A stretch of 64,000 nucleotides of DNA from Aristolochia californica (lineage: Eukaryota > Streptophyta > Magnoliopsida > Piperales > Aristolochiaceae), in assembly GCA_029961685.1 (NCBI GenBank), contig JARWKL010000008.1, positions 15,533,981 through 15,597,980 on the forward strand, given 5' to 3'. Positions within the stretch are counted from its first letter, which is position 1; each line of letters starts with the position of its first letter. Under the pieces are notes generated by a model, which searched no databases, was not told the origin of the DNA, and saw only the letters and a list, made by a program, of their open reading frames with translations. The translations under genes were made by a program, and so were the position numbers. This document shows, piece by piece, positions 23,974-33,490 of this stretch.

Positions 23974-25086
23974 ATGGAACCTCTCAGCAGCACCCTGATG
24001 GACCTAGTAGCAACAATTGCCACACTCATGGTATTGCTCTCAACCCTACAGTCCCTATTCGACAGTCTTTTAGTTCTTTCAAAATGAGGAGACATACATG
24101 AGAATTGTGCCCGTTACGGGTTAAGTGGAGAAATCTTACAACTCAAGGTTAACGAATTAACCGAAGAGTTAAAAGAACTCACTCAATGGCATAAAAGGCC
24201 AAGCTCCTCTGGGACTTCTACCGGGTATCCATCGTGAGAAAAGGAAACCACAACGTCAGCTAATCAACAGACAGATGACTTTAGTGTTTTGATCAACACA
24301 GGTCGACCCGGGATTTCTATCGATCATGCTAGGCATGAGAAGGAAATCACAACCCAATCTTCTCTAAAGATAGGGGAATCAGGGATTTCTACCTGCCAGT
24401 TTAGAGCTGCAAAGGAAACCTTAATGATTTCTTTGAAATCGGAATCAGGGACTTCTACCTCTCAGTCTCGAGCTGAAAAGGAAGTCTTAACAGATCCATC
24501 TCTGATGGAAACAGACTTGTCTAGTAATGAGAAATCATTCAAGACAAAATTGGTTACCCCGTCTGGGTTTACAAGGTTTAAAAGCCTAAATAAACTAGAT
24601 AAAACTAGTTTTAATGAGTTTGAGTTTTTAAAGAAATTTAAACCTTTAAAACTTTCAGACATTATGTCTGAGGAACCCTCGCTACGCCCTCAAAAGGTGG
24701 ACAACATTCGTTCAAAGATCGAATCCGATCATACTGTCCAAGGTGGACAAGGGATGAACACTCCCTTCTTCACCACTGAGCCCAACAACAGTTGGAATCA
24801 AGTGAAGCTGAGTCATGAAATAGACTCAAAATATGCATCCATGCTTTATGCATATGGATTCATAAAACATATCGTACTTCACTCCACCGACTTATCAGTG
24901 TTGGAGAAAATGCCAAAGGAAATTATGGAGGCTTGTAAAAGTTTCATCTCCATAACAAAGAGTAAAGGAATTCGACTTCATTTCGTTTCCTGTATTGCTG
25001 AAATTGTTACTGACACAAAGATGTTTCTGAGCATTTCTGTCGTGACACTTGAAGGCATCAAAGAAGGTGACGCAAATATGGAATAA
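23974..25086 (+). pseudogene. ORF in the position of caulimovirus gene VI, broken
   Basis: The frame runs from ATG 23,974 to TAA 25,084, 370 codons. Near the N-terminus is a hydrophobic Leu-rich segment (LMVLLSTLQSLFDSLLVL), then a heptad-like stretch (LQLKVNELTEELKELTQW) likely to form a coiled coil. Next come four Ser/Thr-rich internal repeats, and a C-terminal half with a possible folded domain (DSKYASMLYAYGFIKHIV and following). Gene VI in caulimoviruses encodes the inclusion-body and translation transactivator protein; here only position, size and downstream promoter support that role. I do not recognise its signature motifs, and a tungrovirus P4-like protein is an alternative. TGA stops at 24,085 and 24,235 break the frame; 24,238-25,083 remains open. 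Confidence 0.5.
24208..24510 (+). repeat. Four-copy internal repeat in the gene-VI-position ORF
   Basis: Copies start near 24,208, 24,305, 24,379 and 24,445. Each opens with a version of tcagggacttctacc and continues to a gaaaaggaaacc-like box. In protein terms the unit is about 22-32 residues with G-[IT]-S-[IT], then R or E, A or H, and KE. The first copy contains the TGA at 24,235. The last two copies are the most alike, which suggests stepwise tandem growth. Confidence 0.7.
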
Positions 25087-25206
25087 TGTCCCAGACATGT
25101 TCCAAAAGCCAAGCCTTGCCCAGAAACAGTCTGGCCAACTAGGCGTATCCGCGGGCTCAAGAACCTAATACAACTCATACAACAGTTGCTTCAGAAAAAG
25201 AAAAGT

Positions 25207-25277
25207 TTTGTCTACAAGACCTCCGTCCCACTGACGATTGTCTCAAAAAGATTTGTCTACAAGACCTCCGTCCCACT
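25207..25277 (+). repeat. 26-bp direct repeat upstream of the promoter
   Basis: The 26 bases beginning tttgtctacaagacc and ending gtcccact occur at 25,207-25,232 and identically at 25,252-25,277, 45 bp apart. They lie after the last viral stop codon and upstream of the 35S-like TATA box, so they may be enhancer repeats or a replication slip. Confidence 0.85.
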
Positions 25278-25439
25278 TCCGTCTAGACCAGTCTCGAAGT
25301 TACGCTGAAGAAACTCCTCAGAGGAAATATCCCCTTCAGCAAAACAACAAAGGAAAGCTTCTGCCAGATGGCCCAGAAGACTTTTCCGAAGGAGCACACC
25401 TGTCAATTGTGCACAGAAAGGCAGTTGTCCGAATGAGCA

Positions 25440-25743
25440 GTCAACAGCTACGTCAGCAGCCGTTAAGGCCCACGACAAAATCAAAGTCAGCAAAGGCGGC
25501 TACAAATGTCATCAATGATGGCTACACCAAGTCAACAATGATGGCTAAAGAAGATTCCTGCACGTCATCATCATGATGTTACAAGCAGAAAAGACATTTC
25601 TACCCCTGCTTTCGGTGCCGAAAGGTAATAATGCAAGGGCAAAAATGACATGCCGAAAAGACAAAAGTTACCCTTTGTCTTTAAACACACACCTTTCAAT
25701 AAAGGGTAAAAGCGGAAGACATGAAAGATCTTCAGCTATAAAT
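25440..25743 (+). promoter_or_regulatory. Putative 35S-like pregenomic promoter
   Basis: A TATAAAT box lies at 25,737-25,743. Upstream are two ACGTCA motifs (25,450 and 25,562), the TGACG-type core bound by TGA bZIP factors in the CaMV as-1 element. The position, downstream of the last ORF and before the leader, is where caulimovirids start the pregenomic RNA. Two further TATA-like boxes, TATAAATA at 26,093 and TATAAAA at 26,533, make the exact start uncertain. An AATAAA lies at 25,698-25,703, upstream of the TATA box. Activity within satellite heterochromatin is unlikely but not testable here. Confidence 0.5.
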
Positions 25744-26060
25744 TCAACACTCCTCCAGAGGTTGGGACATTCAAAAATTGGAGAGACTCGAAACATGAAG
25801 AAGCATTAGCATTCGAAGAAGAAGGTGATTTCCGGCGATCTTTCTCCAACAAGTTCCTCAAGCACGGTATGTGCTTAAACAGCCGTAATGGCGGAGTAGA
25901 AAAGAGGGAACCAACCGGTGCCACGGTCGGTAACTTCGGGAGTTATGTAGCTAAGTAGTTTTTTCTTTTCCCTTTTTATGGGTATGTATTTAGTTATTTT
26001 TATCTTATCTTGAACAATGTTTTAATATTTTCCGCATGTTTGTAATATTGTGATTCGTAC

Positions 26061-26158
26061 AGTAGTTGTTATTACTGTTCATGTTCCGCATATATAAATA
26101 TGATCTCCACAGTTGTTGTTATCACTGTTCATGTTCCGCATATATATATGATCTCCAC
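26061..26158 (+). repeat. Tandem ~49-bp repeat in the leader
   Basis: Two near-identical copies (26,061-26,110 and 26,111-26,158) each contain actgttcatgttccgc followed by an AT stretch and gatctccac. A degenerate series of ttactgttc motifs continues to about 26,250. The AT stretch of the first copy is TATA-like. Confidence 0.85.
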
Positions 26159-26312
26159 AGTATTTGTTTTTACTGTTCCAAAGTTATTGTTCAAAAGTAT
26201 TGTTCATTTTTACTATTGCATGGTTACTATTCATGTTTACTGTTCACTCGTCAAAAAGAAATAGTATCGAAATAGTGCCAAATAGGACAGAAGCTAGAGA
26301 CTTGGAATTATT

Positions 26313-26380
26313 CGGCTATGCTCCGAGGTAGAAAATGAAACGGAGCTGTGCTCTACCCTGCTGAAGTAGCCATGGAGCCG
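26313..26380 (+). other. Stem-rich leader element, possible pseudoknot
   Basis: GCTCCG (26,320-26,325) pairs with CGGAGC (26,341-26,346), and GGTAGA (26,327-26,332) pairs with TCTACC (26,352-26,357). The two stems interleave, the topology of an H-type pseudoknot. GGCTA (26,314) with TAGCC (26,367), or CGGCT (26,313) with AGCCG (26,376), could close an outer stem. Pairings were found by eye; no energy calculation was made. Confidence 0.45.
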
Positions 26381-26763
26381 CAACGGTTAATAGGAACGGC
26401 TTGGGGCCCTCTGGAGACCGTGAGGACTGCATTGATGGAATTGACCACGTGGTGGTAATCCGGCAGGAATAGGGTCAAACCCCGAAGAAGTTCCAAGTAG
26501 CAGTAGAAGTCATGTTGGGCCTATTAGATAGCTATAAAATAGATACAAATGAGTACAGAGCAGTGACATGTGGTAGGAAGCAGGAGTGATATGATAGTGA
26601 AATGATAGGACTGTCGAAATGTAACTGTAGGAATAGTATTGTGTGAGTCATCGATGTTTTCCGCTGCTCGTAGCCAGTGTGTAAGTAGAAATCCCTAGGA
26701 TTCTAGTTCCGCTGCCATCATCCCTAGGTTCTCTTCCACTGTGTGCGCAAGTTTATCAGAGAC

Positions 26764-29700
26764 TTTTAAAACATATGTAGAAACGTCTCTTTCTTATAAA
26801 ATTTTGAGCTATTAGGGTTGAACTAGTGGAATTTAAAAAAACTTTTGTGTTCATTTGTGCTGTGTGAATAAATTTTCTTTACTTACATTTTTCTATTGTT
26901 TTAATTATTTCCATACAAAATCCTTAAATTTTTCATTTTGTTGTGATCTATTTGCCATTTATCTCTTTTTTTGTTTACGAGATGATGGGAAAGTCAAAAC
27001 ACAAGTTTTGATTTAAGAAAAAAGTATATATCTAAAATGGAAATGCACACTGCACAAATGTAGAGAGAGAGAATTCCAAAAAGTGTCTGTAACTTTTACG
27101 GATTGTAAACACTTTTTAGTTTTAATATATCAGGTTCTGCAATCGTTGGGAAAAGGAGGAGGCGGGGGATTTTTAATGGAGCGTTGGCTCCCAATATATA
27201 AGTCATTCCTTAAAAAAATATAACCCATTACGCATTAAAAATCACTTTACAATCATCTATGATCGATAGGTGAGCTTTTTGTAAAAGGGCAAAATAATGG
27301 CTTGTTTGACTCGAGTAAATATCCCAACGCTCGTTCACTTGAGAATTTAATGTTATTCTCTTTTAAAGGTTTGGATCCATATGTCATTTGCATCTTTAAC
27401 ATGCTTCAATCATGCCTATCCATTCTTTAAAACACGTGTAGAAACGTCTCTTTCTCATAAAATTCCGAGCTTTTAGGGTTGAACTAGTGGAATATCCAAA
27501 ACAAGGATAACAAAACTTTTTTGTTCATTTGTGATGTGTGAATAAATTTTATTTACTTACATATGTTTATTGCTTTCAATTATTTCCACACATAAACCCT
27601 AAAATTTTCATTTTTTTCTGATCTATTTGCGTTTTATCTCTTTTTTTTGTTTACGAGATGAACGGAAAGTGAAGACTCAAGTTTTGATTTAAGAAAAAAG
27701 TATACATCTAAAATGGAAATGCACAATGCACAAATGTAGAAAGAGATAATTCAAAAAAAATGTATGTAATTTTTAGGGATTGTAAACTCTTTTTAGTTTT
27801 CATATATCTGGTTCTGCAATAGCCGGGAAAATGGGGATGCAGGGGATTTTTAACTTAGTGTTGACTCCCAATCTATAAGTCATTCCTTAAAAAAATATAG
27901 CCCGTTACACATGATGATTACTTTACAATCATCTATGATCGTTAGGTCAGCTTTTTGTAAATGTGCAAAATAATGGCTTATTTGACTCGGGTAAATATCC
28001 CACCGCACGTTCATTTGAGAATTTAATGTTATTCCATTTAAAAGGTTTGGATCCATAGGTGATTTGTGTCTTTAACATGTTTCAAGCATGCATATCCATT
28101 TTGTAAAACATGTCTAGAAAAGTTTCTTTCTATAAAATTCCCAGCTATTAGGGTAGAACTAGTGGAATTTCAAAAAATTGGATAACAAAACTTTTGTGTT
28201 CAATTGTGGTGTATGAATAAATTTTGTTTACTTATATTTTTTTATTGCTTTAAATTATTTCCATACAAAAACCCTAAAAGGTTCATTTTCTTCTGATCTG
28301 TTTGCCTTTTATCTCTTTTTTTATTGACGAGAGGGAAAGTGTAAACTCAAGTTTTGATTTAAGAAAAAACTATACATCTAAAATGGAAATGCACAATGCA
28401 CAAATGTACAGAGAGATAATTCTAAAAATTGTCTGAAATTTTTAGGGATTGTAAACTCTTTTTAGCTTTTATATATCTGGTTCTGCCATCGTCGAGAAAT
28501 GGGGGATGCGGGTGATTTTTAATGGAGTGTTGACTCCCAATAAAAAAGTCATTCCTTACAAAAAAATACCCATTTCGCATGTAAACTCACTTTACAATCA
28601 TCTATGATCGATAGGTCAGCTTTTTGTAAATTGGCAAAATAATGGCTTCTTTGACTCGGGTAAATATCCAAACTCACGTTCACTTGAGAATTTAATGTTA
28701 TTCTCTTTAAAAGGTTTGGATCCATAGGTCATTTGAATCTTTAACATGTTTCAAGCATGCCTATCCATTTTTTAAAACATGTGTAGAAAAATCTCTTCCT
28801 TATAAAATTCAAAGCTATTAGGATTGAACTAGTGGAATTTCCATAACTTGGATAACAAAACTTTTGTGTTCATTTGTGGTGTGTGACTAAATTTTATTTA
28901 CTTACATTTTTTCATTGCTTTAAATTCTTTCCATATATAAACCCTAAAATTTTCATTTTGTTGTGGTCTATTTGCCTTTTATCTCTTTTTTTGTTTATGA
29001 GATGAAGGCAAAGTGAAAACTCAAGTTTTGATTTAAGAAATAAGTAAACATCTAAAATAGAAAAGCACAATGCAAAAATGTAGAGAGAGATAATTCAAAA
29101 AAGTGTTAGTAATTTTTAGCGACTGTAAACTCTTTTTAGTTTTTATATATCAGGTTCTACAGTCTTCGGGAATAGGGGGAGGTGAGGTTTTTTTAACTGA
29201 TTGTTGACTCCCAAAACATAAGTCTTTCCATAAAAAATTATAGCCCATTACGAATGATAAATCACTTTACAATCATCTATGATCATTAGGTCAACTTTTT
29301 GTAAATGTGCAAAATAATGGCTTGTTTGACTCGGGTAAATATCCCACCGCACGTTCACTTGAGAATTTAATGTTATTCTCTTTAAAAGGTTTGGATCCAT
29401 AGGTCATTTTCATCTTTAACTTGTTCCAAGCATGGATATCCATTTTTTAAAACATGTGTAGAAAAATCTCTTTCTTATAAAATTTCGAGCTATTAGGGTT
29501 GAACTAGTGGAATTTCCCATACTTGGATAACAAAACTTTTGTGTTCATTTGTGGCATGTGAATAAATTTTTTTTGCTTACATTTTTTTATTTCTTTAAAT
29601 TCTTTCCATACATAAACCCTAAAATTTTTATTTTGTTGTGATTTGCCTTTTATCTCTTTTTATGCTTACGAGATGAAAGGCAAGTGAAAACTCAAGTTTT

Positions 29701-32700
29701 AATTTAACAAAAAACTATACATCTAAAATCGAAATGCACAATGCACAAATGTAGAGAGGGATAATTCCAAAAAGTGTATGTAATTTTTAGGGATTGTAAA
29801 CTCTTTTTAGTAATTATATACCAGGTTCTGCAATCGTCGGGAAAAGGGGGAGGCTGAGAATTTTTAACTAAGTTTTGACTCCCAATCCATAAGTCATTCC
29901 TTACAAAAATATTGCCCGTTACACATGATAAATCACTTTACAATCCCCTATGATCATTAGGTCAGCTTTTTGAAAATGGACAAAATAATGGCTTGTTTGA
30001 CTCGGGTAAATATCCCACTGCACGTTCACTTGAGAATTTAATGTTATTCTCTTTAAAAGGTTTGGATCCATAGGTCATTTGTTTCTTTAACATGTTTCAA
30101 GCATGCATATCCATTTTTTAAAACATGTGTAGAAAAATCTCTCTCTTAAAAAATTCCAAGCTATTAAGGTTGAACTAGTGGAATTACCCAAACTTGGATT
30201 ACAAAACTTTTGTGTTCATTTGTGATGTGTGAAAAAAAATATCTTTACTTACCTTTGTTTATTTCTCTAAATTCTTCCATACATAAACTCTAAAATTTTC
30301 TTTTTGTTGTGAACTATTTGCTTGTTAACTCTTTTTTTTTTTTTTTGCGAGATGAAGGGAAAGTAAAAACTCAAGTTTTGATTTAATAAAAAAGAATACA
30401 AATATAATGGAAATTCACAATACAAAAATAAAGAGAGAGATAATTTTAAAAAGAGTCTGTAATTTTTAAAGATTGTAAACTCTTTTTAGTTTTTATATAT
30501 CAGGTTCTGCAATCATCAGGGAAAGGGGGAGGCTGGGGATTTTTAACTGAGTGTTGACTCCCAATCCATAAGTCATTCCTTATAAAAATATAGCCTGTTA
30601 CGCATGATAAATCACTTTACAATCATCTGTGATTTTTAGGTCAGCTATTTGTAAATGGAAAAAATAGTGGCTTGTTTGACTCGGGTAAATATCCCACCGC
30701 AAGTTTTCTTGAGAATTTAATGTTATTCTCTTTAAAAGTTTTGGATTCATTTCTCATTTGCATCTTCAACATGTTTCAAGCATTTATATCCATTTTTTAA
30801 AACATGTGTAGAAAAATCTCTTTCTTATAAAATTTTGAGCTATTAGGGTTTAACTAGTTACCCAAACTTGCATAACAAAACTTTTGTGTTCATTTGTATT
30901 GTGTGAAAAAAATTTCCTTACTTACATTTGTTTATTGCTTTAAATTATTTGCATACTTAAACTCTAAAATTTTCATTTTGTTGTGATCTATTTGCCTTTT
31001 ATCTCTTTTTTCTTTTACGATATGAACGGAAAGTGAAAAATAATCTCTTTGATTTAAGAAAAAAGTATACATCTAAAATGGATATGCACATTGCACAAAT
31101 GTAGAGGGAGAAAATTTGAAAAAGTTTCATTAATATTTAGGGAGTGTAAACTCCGTTTAGTTTTTATATATCAGGTTCTGCAACCGTCAGGAAAAGGGGA
31201 AGGCGGGGGATTTTTTACTGTGTGTTGACTCCCAATCCATAAGTCATTCTTTACACAAATATAGCCAGTTATGTATGATAAATCACTTTACAATCAACTA
31301 TGAACGTTAGCTCAGCTTTTTGTAAATGGGCAAAATAATGGCTTGTTTGACTCGGGTAAATATCCCACTGCACGCTCACTTGAGAATTTAATGTAATTCT
31401 CTTTAAAAGGTTTGGACCCATAAGTCATTTGCATCTGTAACATGTTCCAAACATGCATATCCATTTTCTAAAACATGTGTAGAAAAAACTCTTTTTGATA
31501 AAATTCCGAACTATTAGGGTTGAACTAGTTGAATTTCCCAAACTTGGATAACAAAACTTTTGTGTTCATTTGTGGTGTGTGACTAAATTTTCTTTACTTA
31601 CATTTGTTCATTACTTTAAATTCTTTCCATATATAAACCCTAAATTTTTCATTTTTTTGTGGTCTATTTGTCTTTTATCTCTTTTTTTGTTTACGAGATG
31701 AAGGCAAAGTGAAAACTCAAGTTTTGATTTAAGAAATAAGTAAACATCTAAAATGGAAAAGCACAATGCAAAAATGTAAAGAGAGATAATTCAAAAAAGT
31801 GTTAGTAATTTTTAGCGATTGTAAAATCCTTTTAGTTTTTATATAGCAGGTTCTACAGTCGTCGGGAAAAGGGGGAGGTGAGGTTTTTTAACTGAGTGTT
31901 GACTCCCAAAACATAAGTCTTTCCATACAAAAATATAGCCCATTATGAATGATAAATCACTTTACAATCATCTATGATCATTAGGTCAACTTTTTGTAAA
32001 TGTGCAAAATAATGGCTTGTTTGACTCGGGTAAATGTCCCACTGCATGTTCACTTGAGAATTTAATGTTATTTTCTTTAAAAGGTTTGGATCCATAGGTC
32101 ATTTGCATCTTTAACTTGTTCCAAGCATGGATATTCATTTTTTAAAACATGTGTAGAAAAATCTCTTTCTTATAAAATTTTGAGCTATTAGAGTTGAACT
32201 AGTGGAATTTCCCATACATGGATAACAAAACTTTTGCGTTCATTTGTGGCATGTGAATAAATTTTTTTTGCTTACATTTGTTTATTTCTTTAAATTCTCT
32301 CCAAACATAAATCCTAAAATTTTTATTTTGTTGTGATTTGCCTTTTATCTCTTTTTATGCTTACGAGATGAAAGGTAAGTGAAAACTCAAGTTTTAATTT
32401 AACAAAAAACTATACATCTAAAATGGAAATGCACAATGCACAAATGTAGAGAGGGATAATTCCAAAAAGTGTATGTAATTTTTAGGGAGTGTAAACTTCG
32501 TTTAGGTTTTATATATCAGGTTCTGCAATCATCAGGAAAAGGGGGAGGCGGGGGATTTTTTACTGTGTGTTGACTCCCAATCCATAAGTCATTCTTTACA
32601 CAAATATAGCCAGTTATGTATGATAAATCACTTTACAATCAACTATGAACGTTAGCTCAGCTTTTTGTAAATGGGCAAAATAATGGCTTGTTTGACTCGG

Positions 32701-33055
32701 GCAAATATCCCACTGCATGCTCACTTGAAAATTTAATGTAATTCTCTTTAAAAGGTTTCGATCCATAGGTCATTTGCATCTGTAACATGTTCCAAACATG
32801 CATATCCATTTTTTAAAACATGTGTAGAAAAATCTCTTTTTGATAAAATTCCGAACTATTAGGGTTGAACTAGCTGAATTTTCCAAACTTGGATAACAAA
32901 ACTTTTGTGTTCATTTGTGGGGTGTGAATAAATTTTCTTTACTTACATTTTTTATTGCTTTAAATTCTTTCCATACATAAAATCTAAAATTTTCATTTTT
33001 TTGTGATCTATTTGCATTTTATCTCTTTTTATTTGTTTTCGAGATGAAGGGAAAG
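26764..33055 (+). repeat. Satellite block B with a 2.7 kb duplication
   Basis: The array resumes at the ttttaaaacatatgtag box, a different phase from where it stopped at 19,380. Monomers remain about 672 bp. A four-monomer segment recurs at about 2,695 bp: gtgtgactaaatttt (28,883 and 31,580), agtgttagtaatttttagcg (about 29,102 and 31,797) and ggcatgtgaataaattttttttgc (about 29,553 and 32,247). After about 32,480 the text instead matches the monomer 1,340 bp upstream, marking a repeat-repeat recombination point. No gene is seen. Confidence 0.9.
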
Positions 33056-33490
33056 TGACAAAAATATAGCCCATTATGCATGACAAATCACTTTACAATC
33101 ATCTATGATTGTTTCGTAAATGGGCAAAATAATGGCTTGTTTGACTCGGGTAAATATTCCACCGCGCGTTCACTTGAGAATTTATTGTTATTTACTTTAA
33201 AAGGTTTTAATCCATAGGTCATTTGAATGTTTAACTTGTTTCAAGCATTCATTTCCATTTTTTAAAAAATGTGTAAAAAAATTTGTTTCTTATAAAATTC
33301 AAAGCTATTAGGTTGAACAAGTAGAAGTACAGAAACTTGGATGACAAAAGTTTTGTGTTCATTTGTTTTCTATGAATAAATTTTTGTTACTTACTTTTAT
33401 TTACTGCTTTAAAATCTTTCCATACATAAACTCTAAAATTTTCATTTTTTTGTGATCTATTTGCCTTTTATCTCCTTTTTTTATTTACGA
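33043..33490 (+). repeat. Truncated monomer (448 bp) at the block B/C boundary
   Basis: After gatgaagggaaagtga the sequence jumps to acaaaaatatagccc, skipping about 224 bp that include the G-rich box. The scar at about 33,058 coincides with the start of the regular three-monomer repeat. Confidence 0.75.

Larger units (their letters stand above)
19381..26763 (+). mobile_element. Integrated, decayed plant pararetrovirus (Caulimoviridae) lacking a polymerase gene
   Basis: A 7.38 kb block of non-satellite, less AT-rich DNA splits the array. Its gene order is primer-binding site, ORF1, movement protein, coiled-coil protein, two small ORFs, capsid protein with zinc knuckle, gene-VI-position ORF, 35S-like promoter and leader. 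That matches caulimovirus/soymovirus-like genomes, with all genes on one strand. No long terminal repeats and no integrase are visible, which argues against an LTR retrotransposon. The ends lie close to the primer-binding site, where caulimovirid DNA has a natural gap, so the copy looks like a genome linearised there. A short agagact occurs near both ends (about 19,387 and 26,757). The reverse transcriptase-RNase H gene is missing. Ten in-frame stops and a frameshift show that it is inactive. Confidence 0.88.
25744..26763 (+). other. Viral leader region, non-coding
   Basis: About 1 kb between the TATA box and the right end, containing several short upstream ORFs, a 49-bp tandem repeat and a stem-rich section near 26,313-26,380. 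Caulimovirid leaders are long, structured and rich in short ORFs, with ribosome shunting around the main stem; this region fits that pattern. The palindrome ccacgtgg (about 26,447) contains a G-box core. No long frame is supported here. Confidence 0.55.

Noticed and set aside
23796..25086. Remnant reverse transcriptase or RNase H
   Set aside because: I searched the translated frames here for a YxDD-type core and flanking motifs and saw none; the frame is repeat-rich and unlike a polymerase.
25238..25576. 112-codon open frame after the gene-VI-position ORF
   Set aside because: It has no ATG at its start (TTG) and overlaps the 26-bp repeat and the promoter motifs. It could be residual coding sequence but nothing supports that.
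26066..26275. 69-codon open frame in the leader
   Set aside because: It runs through the 49-bp tandem repeat and has low-complexity Cys/Tyr/His content; better explained as non-coding leader.
19381..26763. LTR retrotransposon (Ty1/copia-type primer-binding site and CCHC)
   Set aside because: No long terminal repeats, integrase or target-site duplication. A 30K-type movement protein pattern and caulimovirus gene order favour a pararetrovirus.
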